Of a DNA stretch of 64,000 nt, positions 44,188 to 53,034 are shown piece by piece (the first letter of the stretch is position 1; each line of letters opens with the position of its first letter). The translations under genes and the position numbers were made by a program. The DNA lies in the NCBI RefSeq assembly GCF_026130175.1, contig NZ_JAIGNI010000003.1:1-64000 (forward strand), written 5' to 3'. The notes under the pieces were generated by a model. It was not told the DNA's origin, ran no database searches, and saw only the letters and a list, made by a program, of their open reading frames with translations. The DNA is from Lyngbya sp. CCAP 1446/10 (GTDB lineage Bacteria; Cyanobacteriota; Cyanobacteriia; Cyanobacteriales; Microcoleaceae).

Positions 44188-45075
44188 TCAAGCAATCTTG
44201 GGCTTAATTTTACGTTTCGCCGCACCCATACCTAAAAAGCCCAATCCTACTAAAGTACCAAACCAAGTAGAAGGTTCGGGTACAGGCTCAAATTCTCCTT
44301 TAATGGCGATCGCATCGTTAGCGCACTCAGCAAAAAAATTAGCAATATAGCTACCAGAAGGCATTGAGGATTTATTAAAACTGAATCCGATTGTTTGAGA
44401 ACCTACTGCATTGAACTGCCCAAAATTTAGACCCATTGCGCTCAAAGTTGCTGAAGTTAAAGCAGAAATTTCTCCTACTTTTGTTCCAGAACCAATTGAG
44501 TTGAGAACTGTCCAATTTCCTGTTTGTTGAAAATAGGGGTCAGTCGCAGCTAAATCACCCATTGATGGGGTTCCGCCGTTAGAGGCAACTACGGTGTTGT
44601 ATTGATTTAAATTGGTAAAGCCGGAGTTGGTTTGGGTGACGTTTTTAGCGGTAACATTGCTGTAAACACCTGTTGTCGCCACGCCTGAGTCATTTCCGTC
44701 GGCAAAGCGCACGGCAAATAAGCTGCCATTGGCATTTGCTGTGTTGAAGTTTTGACCGGAAAAATTGAAGAATAAATCGCCGTAGTTGATGTTGCCTCGG
44801 AGAGCGGCGCTGTCTGCATATCCCGCTAAACTTAGATTGGAGTTGATGGCGATGAAAGCTGTATCTGATGTTTCTTTGACGGCGATGCCGTAAAATTCAA
44901 ACTCGCCGCCTCCGATTTGGGGCCCTGACACGCCGTCGGTGAAGGAGTCGATCGCATAATTCCAGCCGTTAGATAGGGTTGCTGCTGTAGCCTGTTGTGG
45001 GTGTAGTGCCATAATTGCACAGAAAACAGCCGCTGAGCAAGTCCAGTGAATGCTCTTTTTAGTAGTGGAATTCAT
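44188..45075 (-). CDS. PEP-CTERM exosortase-dependent surface protein
   Basis: This 295-residue exported protein starts with a signal peptide (SIHWTCSAAVFCAIMALHPQQATAATLS) and ends with the sorting signal VPEPSTWFGTLVGLGFLGMGAAKRKIK: PEP motif, hydrophobic span, basic tail. The middle is a Ser/Asn/Gly-rich beta-type domain. Exosortase would cleave at PEP and anchor or release the protein at the surface. It fits the unnamed cyanobacterial exosortase-dependent families (XDD type), which I cannot assign precisely. No exosortase gene in this window. Confidence 0.85.
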   Translation of the reverse strand: MNSTTKKSIHWTCSAAVFCAIMALHPQQATAATLSNGWNYAIDSFTDGVSGPQIGGGEFEFYGIAVKETSDTAFIAINSNLSLAGYADSAALRGNINYGDLFFNFSGQNFNTANANGSLFAVRFADGNDSGVATTGVYSNVTAKNVTQTNSGFTNLNQYNTVVASNGGTPSMGDLAATDPYFQQTGNWTVLNSIGSGTKVGEISALTSATLSAMGLNFGQFNAVGSQTIGFSFNKSSMPSGSYIANFFAECANDAIAIKGEFEPVPEPSTWFGTLVGLGFLGMGAAKRKIKPKIA

Positions 45076-45476
45076 AGAAAGTTCCCTGATGAATGAATGA
45101 GTGTTAAAAAATCAAGTCTGTCGATCGACTATTTTTAATTTTTAGTAAATCATAGATTCCGGCAGAATTTGTTAAAGTTTTGGTAAAGATTTTTTCTGGC
45201 AATTACGTAATTTCAACTAGCTCTGTAAAAAAAAACTAATCAGTAAACAAATAGTAAATTAAAATTAATTCACGGTAAAAGGAAGTGAAACAATCTCGCA
45301 AAATTAAATAATTGGAAAATCACAAAAAGTCCAGACGACGAGGATAGATCAGGTTTTGAAAACAGTCAAGCAAATTTCTGCAATATATCACAGCAGGCAT
45401 CGCGGGTTAATTCTAACTCAGGCGGTAGTTTTTGCAATTGAAGCGCTGCAAAAATCAATCAAATTTTTCAATGCTC
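45076..45476. other. Gene-free region upstream of the PEP-CTERM gene
   Basis: AT-rich spacer that should contain the promoter of the leftward PEP-CTERM gene. No repeat, RNA gene or convincing frame was recognised. Confidence 0.4.
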
Positions 45477-45692
45477 TTAATATATCGCCGACAGTTCGTT
45501 GACGATCTTGACTTTTCCCTTGAGCACGGAGCGCAGCAGGCGGTTGAGCGAATGCCTGTCTTGCTCGTCGAGAGAGTCGTCCAAAACAGCGGCCATCAAA
45601 CCGTAGCGATCGGCTAAAGTCAAACTGCCTGTATCGGTAACAGAGGCAAGTATTTCGGAGATAGCGCCGGGGATAAGTTGAACTAAAAACAT
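45477..45692 (-). CDS. Small conserved-looking hypothetical protein
   Basis: This 71-residue helical protein, not recognised, has the sequence MFLVQLIPGAISEILASVTDTGSLTLADRYGLMAAVLDDSLDEQDRHSLNRLL summarised as a helical domain with an acidic patch and the segment RYGLMAAVLDD. ATG 45692 is preferred; a longer frame (to 45806) adds 38 residues without domain character. No span or motif. Confidence 0.5.
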   Translation of the reverse strand: MFLVQLIPGAISEILASVTDTGSLTLADRYGLMAAVLDDSLDEQDRHSLNRLLRSVLKGKVKIVNELSAIY

Positions 45693-46256
45693 GAGACGTT
45701 CTCTGAATTCGATACTTATATCATCTCTCGTTCTCCAAAAATCAAGAGTGACGCTGGATATGCAGAAAAGGTGATGTTTTGAGCCAAACTGTGTGACAGC
45801 CGCCACTCTAATTGTGTGACGAGTTTCGTTTCAAGTCTGCGATCGTCGTCACAAAAATAATTTTATAGCAGCCAAAGGAAGTTCGGCAACGGATTATGTA
45901 ACGGATGTAACGGATGGAAGTCAGTTGTCAGTTGTCAGTTGTCAATAGTCAAAAATGCCCCATGCCCCATGCCCCATGCCCGATGCCCTATTCCCCATGC
46001 CCCATGCCCCATGACAGATGTATAAAACGCATAGCGTCTATGCAAAAACTTCATAAAATTCAATATTTTGTAAAAATAGCTACGAATATTTACTGTGGTG
46101 CGCTTTACATTCGTTCATAACAAAGGTGAATCGAAACGCAGCGATCGAACCATCGGTAGCAACTATAACCATACATAGTTTGGCCGCAATCGAGGCAGCG
46201 CCCAGAAAAGCTCAAGTATACAGAAGACCAACCATGCTTAAAAGAAATTCCATCAA
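45693..46256. other. Intergenic region upstream of the nir promoter
   Basis: It holds a partial copy of the 3609-type repeat unit (45879-45913, GAAGTTCGGCAACGG...), a CAGTTGT heptamer run (45921-45945) and a CATGCCC heptamer array (45955-46013). No gene; the short frame through the repeats is spurious. Confidence 0.7.
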
Positions 46257-46298
46257 GTAACTAAATATACAGTTTTAAATCAATACACTCACTAAGGT
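46257..46298 (+). promoter_or_regulatory. NtcA-activated promoter of nirA
   Basis: GTAACTAAATATAC (46257-46270) is a perfect GTA-N8-TAC NtcA box. Exactly 22 nt later comes TAAGGT (46293-46298), fitting the TA-N3-T -10 element of the canonical NtcA-dependent promoter. The predicted start near 46305 leaves a ~60-nt leader to ATG 46368. It explains nitrogen control of the whole nirA-nrt cluster. Confidence 0.85.
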
Positions 46299-46367
46299 TA
46301 GCAGGAAACACACTTTATGCTCCAAGTCAATACCTCCCCCGAACAAGCCAGCAGCGAGGGTAAACCA

Positions 46368-48242
46368 ATGACCCAAACAGTAGAACCCAAAACCAGCCAG
46401 AACAAATTTGAAAAACTCAAAGCCGAAAAAGATGGCTTAGCAGTCAAAGCCGAACTCGACCACTTCGCCCAAATCGGCTGGGAAGCAATGGACGAGATTG
46501 ATCGCGAGCACCGCCTCAAATGGCTCGGCATCTTCTTTCGGCCAGTAACTCCGGGCAAATTCATGATGCGGCTGCGCTTGCCCAACGGCGTCATCACCAG
46601 CAATCAAACTAGAACCCTAGCAGACATCTTACAACGCTACGGCTCCGACGGCAGCGCCGACATCACCACCAGACAAAACCTGCAACTGCGCGGCATTCGC
46701 ATCGAAGATGTGCCCGACATCTTTCGCCGCCTCAAAGAAGCTGGCATGACCAGCATTCAGTCTGGCATGGACAATGTACGTAATATTACTGGTTCCCCAG
46801 TCGCAGGCTTGGACGCCGACGAACTAATAGATACGTGGGAATTGGCGAACCAAGTCCAAGACATGATTACCAACAGCGGCGAAGGCAACCCAGAGTTTTC
46901 TAATTTGCCGAGAAAGTTTAATATTGCGATCGCAGGTTGCCGCGATAACTCAGTGCACGCGGAAATCAACGACATCGCCTTCGTACCCGCTTACCAAGAC
47001 GGCAACATCGGCTTTAACGTTTTAGTCGGTGGTTTCTTCTCCGCCAAACGCTGCGCAGCAGCAATTCCTCTCAACGTCTGGGCTAGTCCCAGCGATGTTG
47101 TGGATTTGTGCAGAGCTATATTAACTGTATTTCGCGATCGAGGCCCAAGAGCAAACCGCCAAAAATCCCGCTTGATGTGGCTGATTGACGAACTCGGTAT
47201 TGAACAATTCCGCGCCGAAGTCGAAAAAGAAGTAGGCCGCAGTTTGTCCGTCGCCGCCCTCAAAGATGAAATCATCTGGGACAAACGCGATCACATCGGT
47301 GTCTACCCCCAAAAACAATCAGGGCTCAACTATGTAGGTTTGCACGTTCCCGTCGGACGCCTGCAAGCAGCGGATTTGTACGATTTGGCCAGAATCGCTG
47401 AAGTTTACGGCAGCGGCGAACTCAGGCTCACCGTCGAAGAAAACGTGATTGTTCCCAATGTTCCCGACTCGCGGATTGAGTCGCTACTCAAAGAACCGTT
47501 ATTACAGCGTTTCTCGATCGACCCCGCACCCCTGACGAGAGCCTTAGTTTCCTGCACCGGATCGAATTTTTGCAACTTCGCCCTCATCGAAACCAAAACC
47601 CGCGCCGTGGCAATGATTCGGGAACTGGAAGCCGAGCTCTCCGTTCCCAAACCGGTCAGAATTCACTGGACGGGTTGCCCCAATTCCTGCGCTCAACCCC
47701 AGGTAGCTGACATCGGTTTGATGGGTACAAAAGTTCGCAAGAACGGTAAAACCCTCGAAGGTGTGGACATCTACATGGGAGGCACAGTTGGCAAAGACGC
47801 TCATTTGGGTACTTGCGTCCAAAAAAGCATTCCTTGCGAAGACCTGAAACCGGTGCTGCATCAACTGTTAATCGATAAGTTTGGGGCTGTTCCCAATCAA
47901 TCTCCAAGCGATGTCGCTTCCCTGAATCGGCAACTGCAACTGACGGTTGAGAGGGATGAAACGGCTTTCGCGACCAAACCTCAGACATCTACTGTCATTT
48001 TCGCTCGATCGGGCAAAACAGTTGCTTGTAGCGAAGATGAGTTTATTCTCGACGTTGCCGAACGGGCCGGAATCGAACTCGACAGCAATTGTCGATCGGG
48101 AAGTTGTGGCACTTGCAAGCAGCAACTCCTAGAAGGCAATGTCACCTACGATGGCAAACTGGACGCGCTGAGCGACATAGAACCAGGGTTTATCTTAGCT
48201 TGCAGCGGGCGGGCGATCGGCAAAGTGTCGATCGACGCCTAA
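46368..48242 (+). CDS. nirA: Ferredoxin-nitrite reductase with C-terminal [2Fe-2S] domain
   Basis: This 624-residue enzyme reduces nitrite to ammonium with six electrons from ferredoxin. Siroheme/[4Fe-4S] ligands are C396-x5-C402 (CTGSNFC) and C437-x3-C441 (CPNSC), in the sulfite/nitrite reductase fold with its two ferrodoxin-like repeats. After residue ~545 there is a plant-type ferredoxin domain with C575, C580, C583 and C612 (CRSGSCGTC ... ACSG), an extension found in a subset of filamentous cyanobacteria. ATG 46368 is chosen over ATG 46317 because GAGG lies 8 nt upstream and homologues begin MTQTVEPK; the upstream ATG is almost at the predicted transcription start. Confidence 0.95.
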   Translation: MTQTVEPKTSQNKFEKLKAEKDGLAVKAELDHFAQIGWEAMDEIDREHRLKWLGIFFRPVTPGKFMMRLRLPNGVITSNQTRTLADILQRYGSDGSADITTRQNLQLRGIRIEDVPDIFRRLKEAGMTSIQSGMDNVRNITGSPVAGLDADELIDTWELANQVQDMITNSGEGNPEFSNLPRKFNIAIAGCRDNSVHAEINDIAFVPAYQDGNIGFNVLVGGFFSAKRCAAAIPLNVWASPSDVVDLCRAILTVFRDRGPRANRQKSRLMWLIDELGIEQFRAEVEKEVGRSLSVAALKDEIIWDKRDHIGVYPQKQSGLNYVGLHVPVGRLQAADLYDLARIAEVYGSGELRLTVEENVIVPNVPDSRIESLLKEPLLQRFSIDPAPLTRALVSCTGSNFCNFALIETKTRAVAMIRELEAELSVPKPVRIHWTGCPNSCAQPQVADIGLMGTKVRKNGKTLEGVDIYMGGTVGKDAHLGTCVQKSIPCEDLKPVLHQLLIDKFGAVPNQSPSDVASLNRQLQLTVERDETAFATKPQTSTVIFARSGKTVACSEDEFILDVAERAGIELDSNCRSGSCGTCKQQLLEGNVTYDGKLDALSDIEPGFILACSGRAIGKVSIDA

Positions 48243-48287
48243 TCTCAGAATTTCATCTCAAAGTACAACAACAATAATTCAAGACAA

Positions 48288-49610
48288 ATGAGCAACCTTT
48301 CTAGAAGAAAATTCATCATCACCGCCGGAGCCACAGCCGCCGGCACCCTTCTCGTCCACGGTTGCAGTTCCGGTTCCACCACATCTAACGCAACTCCCAG
48401 CGGAACCTCACCCACCGCCGCCCCAGCAGTCAACATCAACCCCGCCGACGCCCCCGAAGTTACCGCAGCCAAACTCGGATTCATCGCCCTCACCGACGCA
48501 GCACCCTTAATCATCGCCCTAGAAAAAGGCTACTTTGCCAAATACGGCATGAAAGACGTGCAAATCAGCAAACAAGCATCTTGGCCAGTAACGCGCGACA
48601 ACTTAGAACTCGGTTCCGACAAAGGCGGCATTGACGGCGCGCACCTTTTATCCCCGATGGCTCACCAGATGACATTAGGCACAATTACCAAAGGCAATCA
48701 GCCAGTGCCGATGAACATTCTGGCGCGGTTAAATACTAACGGTCAAGGTATTTCCCTCGGCAAAAAATACCTAGACTTAAAAATAGGTACAGACAGCAAA
48801 CCTTTTAAAGCAGCCCTCGCCAATCAGAAAGTTCCGATTGCTATGACATTTCCCGGAGGCACCCACGATTTGTGGATACGGTATTGGCTAGCAGCCGGCG
48901 GCATCAATCCAGATACAGATGTTTCCGTGATTCCCGTACCGCCGCCCCAAATGGTAGCTAACATGAAATCCGGCAGCATGGAAGCCTTTTGCGTAGGCGA
49001 ACCTTGGAATGCTCAACTAATTGCTCAAAAAGTAGGATACAGCGCCTTAATCACTGGAGAACTTTGGAAAGATCACCCAGAAAAAGCTTTAACTTTAAGA
49101 GCAGATTGGGTAGCCAAAAATCCCAAAGCTGCTAAAGCAATTACAATGGCCGTACTGGAATCCCAGCAGTGGTGCGACAAGCCAGAAAACAAACAAGAAA
49201 TGTGTGAAATCATCGGTAAAGATAGATGGTTAAAAGTTCCAGTAGCCGATATTGTCGCTCGTTCTAAAGGTGAAATTGACTACGGTACGGGTCGCGTTGA
49301 AGCTGCTAGTCCAGTGGCAATGAAATTCTGGGCTGACAATGCTTCCTATCCCTACAAGAGCCACGATGCTTGGTTCATCACTGAAAATATTCGCTGGGGT
49401 TATATCCCGGCTAATACCGACATCAAAGCAACCGTCGATAAAGTTAACCGCGAGGATATTTGGAAAGCAGCAGCCACAGCAATTGGTGTTCCCGCAGCCC
49501 AAATTCCAGCTACGACTTCTCGCGGTATCGAAACCTTCTTTGATGGCATAAAATTTGACCCAGACAAACCAGAAGAATATCTGAAGAGTCTGGCAATCAA
49601 AAAAGCATAA
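48288..49610 (+). CDS. nrtA: Nitrate ABC transporter substrate-binding lipoprotein
   Basis: This 440-residue periplasmic nitrate/nitrite-binding protein has a twin-arginine signal (SRRKFIITAGATAAGTLLVHGC) whose likely lipidated cysteine is C26, followed by a Ser/Thr/Pro linker and the NrtA/CmpA-type domain (KLGFIALTDAAPLIIALEKGYFAKYG). Recurrent motifs include TFPGGTHDLWIRYWLAAGGI and EAFCVGEPWNAQ. It delivers substrate to NrtB. Second gene of the cluster, 45 bp after nirA, followed by a strong hairpin. Confidence 0.95.
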   Translation: MSNLSRRKFIITAGATAAGTLLVHGCSSGSTTSNATPSGTSPTAAPAVNINPADAPEVTAAKLGFIALTDAAPLIIALEKGYFAKYGMKDVQISKQASWPVTRDNLELGSDKGGIDGAHLLSPMAHQMTLGTITKGNQPVPMNILARLNTNGQGISLGKKYLDLKIGTDSKPFKAALANQKVPIAMTFPGGTHDLWIRYWLAAGGINPDTDVSVIPVPPPQMVANMKSGSMEAFCVGEPWNAQLIAQKVGYSALITGELWKDHPEKALTLRADWVAKNPKAAKAITMAVLESQQWCDKPENKQEMCEIIGKDRWLKVPVADIVARSKGEIDYGTGRVEAASPVAMKFWADNASYPYKSHDAWFITENIRWGYIPANTDIKATVDKVNREDIWKAAATAIGVPAAQIPATTSRGIETFFDGIKFDPDKPEEYLKSLAIKKA

Positions 49611-49624
49611 GCAGCAGACTCGGT

Positions 49625-49658
49625 GCTAATGGTTGATAGCATAAAATCAACCATTAGC
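49625..49658 (+). promoter_or_regulatory. Stable hairpin after nrtA
   Basis: GCTAATGGTTGAT and ATCAACCATTAGC make a perfect 13-bp stem with an 8-nt loop, 14 bp after the nrtA stop, without a T-run. It could protect nrtA mRNA from 3' decay or attenuate reading into nrtB. The rest of 49611-49936 has no gene and one half-copy of the AAACTGGGTTTTTT repeat. Confidence 0.7.
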
Positions 49659-49936
49659 TAGTAAATTGATTGAGATTTAAGGTGGAAAATTTCGGATTTA
49701 TAACTATCCTTGAAACTAGAAAAGTGTTCTAAACTCAGGAGTTACGCACTGGGTCAGAAACTGGGTTTTTTACGAATATTGTTTGTTATAGCCCGGAAAA
49801 TAGGTAAAAGCCCGGTTGCTTTGATACTAAATGCGTCCAGGAGTGAAGATATCAAATCTTAAATTTCAACTCACTAGGTAAAAGCATCTACAAGCAATTA
49901 TCAATTCACTGCTAATTCCTCACAGTAAATAGAAAA

Positions 49937-50806
49937 ATGGCAACCAACCTCTCTGTTTCTAAAAGCAAAAATCCGGTAAATTTCGTTCTGGATTTGGTGC
50001 AAAAAAATCGCAAAAAAATCATTCCACCTTTAGTCGCGATCGCAATTTTGCTCACAATCTGGCAAATCCTTTGCCACGGTGATGGTTCCTCCTTGCCCGG
50101 CCCGATTAAAGTTGTCCAAGAAAGCTGGACTTTAATTACCAATCCATTCTTCGACAATGGTGGGATTGACAAAGGCTTATTTTGGCAACTGGCGGCCAGC
50201 TTGCAGCGGGTGGCGATTGGCTTTACTTTATCAGCAATTCTCGGCATAAGTTTAGGGATATTGATCGGCACAAACTCTTTAATGTACAATGCTTTAGACC
50301 CGCTGTTTCAAGTATTCAGAACTATCCCGCCCCTGGCTTGGCTGCCGATCGCCCTGGCCGTATTTCAACAGTTCAATCCCTTTGAAAATATGGGGATGAA
50401 AGCTAACGAAGTTTCGGCGCTTTTCGTAATCTTGATTACAGCAATTTGGCCGATAATCATCAATACCACAGTAGGCGTTCAACAAATACCTCAAGACTAC
50501 CGAAACGTCGCCCGCGTCTTGCGCCTCCCCAACCAAAAATATTTCTGGAAAATCCTGCTACCGTCTTCAGTTCCTTACATCTTCACAGGCTTGAGAATTG
50601 GTATCGGTTTGTCTTGGCTGGCGATCATAGCTGCGGAAATGTTAGTCGGCGGCGTTGGCATCGGCTTCTTCATCTGGGACGCTTACAACAGTTCTCGACT
50701 CAGCCACGTGATTCTGGCAGTGCTTTATGTAGGAATTGTAGGTTTGATTTTAGACAGAATCGTTGGTTTCATCGCTTCCAAAGTTGTTCCTGAAGAACAG
50801 AAATAG
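49937..50806 (+). CDS. nrtB: Nitrate ABC transporter permease
   Basis: This 289-residue inner-membrane permease has about six spans and the EAA-type loop VARVLRLPNQKYFWKILLPSSVPYIFTGLRIGIGLSW. RTIPPLAWLPIALAVFQQFNP is typical of NrtB/SsuC/TauC permeases. It pairs with NrtC and NrtD in the cytosol and NrtA outside. 326 bp after nrtA and 93 bp before nrtC. Confidence 0.95.
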   Translation: MATNLSVSKSKNPVNFVLDLVQKNRKKIIPPLVAIAILLTIWQILCHGDGSSLPGPIKVVQESWTLITNPFFDNGGIDKGLFWQLAASLQRVAIGFTLSAILGISLGILIGTNSLMYNALDPLFQVFRTIPPLAWLPIALAVFQQFNPFENMGMKANEVSALFVILITAIWPIIINTTVGVQQIPQDYRNVARVLRLPNQKYFWKILLPSSVPYIFTGLRIGIGLSWLAIIAAEMLVGGVGIGFFIWDAYNSSRLSHVILAVLYVGIVGLILDRIVGFIASKVVPEEQK

Positions 50807-50829
50807 GATTTGGTTGACAATACAAGGTA

Positions 50830-50848
50830 AGGTGCGCAGTGCGCACCC
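50830..50848. repeat. REP-like palindrome between nrtB and nrtC
   Basis: AAGGTGCGCAGTGCGCACCCT contains the same GGTGCGCAGTGCGCACC palindrome as 38552-38570, here inside the transport operon. It could fold as an mRNA-stabilising or processing hairpin. Confidence 0.65.
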
Positions 50849-50899
50849 TACAGCCTACAGTGACTTAATTTACAAATTACAAACTAACCTAAAATAGCC

Positions 50900-52930
50900 A
50901 TGTCAATACTTGTTGAAGTAGATCACGTCGATCGCGTATTTAACTTGCCCAATGGCGAGCAGTACATCGCTCTAAAAAATATCGAACTTAAAATTAAAAA
51001 GGGAGAATTCATCACCTTAATCGGACACTCTGGCTGCGGCAAATCCACACTGCTAAATATCATCGCTGGACTCGACACAGCAAGTCAGGGCGGGATTACT
51101 TTAGAAGGGCGTGAAGTTCGCGATCCAGGCCCGGACAGAATGGTGGTGTTTCAAAATTACTCGCTGCTACCTTGGCTGACAGTCCGCGAAAATATTGCTC
51201 TAGCAGTAGATGAAATTTACAGTGGTAACTCTCAAGAAGATCGCGAGTTGGTAATCGAATACCATATTAAATTGGTCGGACTTGGGGCAGCAGCCAATAA
51301 ACGTCCGGGCGAAATTTCTGGGGGGATGAAACAACGAGTTGCGATCGCCCGCGCGTTGGCAATTCGCCCAAAATTGCTGCTGCTAGACGAACCCTTCGGT
51401 GCTCTTGATGCTTTAACTCGCGGCGGTTTGCAAGACCAGTTGATGAACATTTGCGAGGAAAGCAAAGTCACCAGCGTGATGGTAACTCACGACGTGGATG
51501 AAGCTTTGTTGTTGAGCGATCGCATTGTCATGCTCACCAACGGCCCGGAAGCACAAATCGGGCAAATTCTCGAAGTGAATATTCCCCGCCCTCGCAAGCG
51601 GATGGAAGTTGTCAACCATCCGAGTTACTACGCGCTGCGTAACGAAATGGTTTACTTCCTCAACCAGCAAAAACGGGTGAAACAGCGCCGGGCCAAACAA
51701 CAAGCCCCAGCCGTGGTGATCGCCCGCAACGGCCTAGAAAAAGTCAACCTCGACATCGGCTTTATTCCCCTCACCGACTGCGCGCCCTTAGTCGTAGCCA
51801 AAGAAAAAGGATTCTTCAAAGCCCACGGTTTAGAAGAAGTCACTCTGAGCCGCGAACCTAGTTGGAAAGAAATTGCCAAAGGCATCGCCCAAGGACGGCT
51901 GGACGCCGCGCAAATGGTCGCAGGAATGCCGATCGCCATGCTGTTAGGTATGGACGGAGAGGAACCGGTGCCAGTCAACAGCGCCTTAACCCTGTCCCGC
52001 AACGGCAACTCGATTATCTTCGGCAAAAACCTTTACAAACAAGGCATTCGGACATTAGAGGATTTCAAAGCTGCGATCGCCAACACCCCCGACACGGTAC
52101 ATACCTTGGGCATGGTACACTCCGCCTCCATGCACAATCTGCTGTTCCGCTACTGGCTGGCCTCCGGCGGTATTGACCCCGACATAGATGTGGCCTTGAC
52201 CATGATTCCGCCCCCGCAGATGGTATCGAATTTAAAAGCAGGCAACATTGACGGCTACTGCGCGGGCGACCCCTGGAACTCCAAAGCAGTCAATGACGGT
52301 ACCGGTTTTGTCATGGCCCGTTCCCTCGATATTCTGCCCGGACACATCGAAAAAGTTCTCGGCGTTAGCGAAGATTGGGCTCAGAAATATCCTCAAACCC
52401 ACCTCGCCCTCGTCAAAGCGCTTTTGGAAGCCTGCGACTACTGCGACGATCGCCGTAACCGCGAAGAAATTCTACAATTGATTTGCCAAGAACAATACAT
52501 CGGCGCAGATCCGAAAGACATCCGTCCGGGGTTCCTCGACCCCTACAACTCCGGTACGGAGGCAGAACCTGAAATGCTCTACAATTTCAACCAGTTTTAC
52601 GTTGACCAAACCAATTGTCCAGACCGCCTAGAAATGGTGTGGGTGATGGCGCAGATGGCCCGCTGGGGACTGATTCCGTTCCCAAAAAACTGGGTGGAAG
52701 TGGTCGATCGAGTTTTGCGGCCCGATGTCTTCGGTCAAGCAGTGCGCGAGTTGGGTTTACCGGATATTTCCAGAGTTCGTCGGACGATCGAGCTATTTGA
52801 CGGCACTGTCTTTAATGCCGATGACCCGATCGACTATCTTCAGAATGTCAAAATCAAGCGTAACGTCCGCATTGAAGAAATTTTAATTGAACAAATAGGC
52901 AGTCAGTGTTCCATTAAAACACCTGCATAA
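50900..52930 (+). CDS. nrtC: Nitrate ABC transporter ATPase fused to an NrtA-like domain
   Basis: This 676-residue protein has an N-terminal ABC ATPase with Walker A GHSGCGKST (42-50), signature ISGGMKQRVAIARALA (about 139) and Walker B LLLLDEP (about 157). From about residue 285 a NrtA-related binding domain follows (LDIGFIPLTDCAPLVVAKEKGFFKAHG, then YRYWLASGGIDPD). In NrtC this domain binds nitrate or nitrite and inhibits uptake when ammonium is present. Length and order match known NrtC. Confidence 0.96.
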   Translation: MSILVEVDHVDRVFNLPNGEQYIALKNIELKIKKGEFITLIGHSGCGKSTLLNIIAGLDTASQGGITLEGREVRDPGPDRMVVFQNYSLLPWLTVRENIALAVDEIYSGNSQEDRELVIEYHIKLVGLGAAANKRPGEISGGMKQRVAIARALAIRPKLLLLDEPFGALDALTRGGLQDQLMNICEESKVTSVMVTHDVDEALLLSDRIVMLTNGPEAQIGQILEVNIPRPRKRMEVVNHPSYYALRNEMVYFLNQQKRVKQRRAKQQAPAVVIARNGLEKVNLDIGFIPLTDCAPLVVAKEKGFFKAHGLEEVTLSREPSWKEIAKGIAQGRLDAAQMVAGMPIAMLLGMDGEEPVPVNSALTLSRNGNSIIFGKNLYKQGIRTLEDFKAAIANTPDTVHTLGMVHSASMHNLLFRYWLASGGIDPDIDVALTMIPPPQMVSNLKAGNIDGYCAGDPWNSKAVNDGTGFVMARSLDILPGHIEKVLGVSEDWAQKYPQTHLALVKALLEACDYCDDRRNREEILQLICQEQYIGADPKDIRPGFLDPYNSGTEAEPEMLYNFNQFYVDQTNCPDRLEMVWVMAQMARWGLIPFPKNWVEVVDRVLRPDVFGQAVRELGLPDISRVRRTIELFDGTVFNADDPIDYLQNVKIKRNVRIEEILIEQIGSQCSIKTPA

Positions 52931-53034
52931 CCAGAAAATAGGAAGAGGGAATGAGGAGCAATTAATCAGGAAGCACTACTCCACATTTCCTACTTTCTAA
53001 CACCATAATTCAAAATTCTCAATCCTAATTTCTC

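Noticed and set aside
44044-44235. 63-residue frame downstream of the C39 protein
   Set aside because: It lies inside the 43994 hairpin repeat array and overlaps the end of the PEP-CTERM gene.
45914-46120. 68-residue frame upstream of nirA
   Set aside because: It reads through CAGTTGT and CATGCCC heptamer arrays; translation is repetitive and there is no ribosome site.
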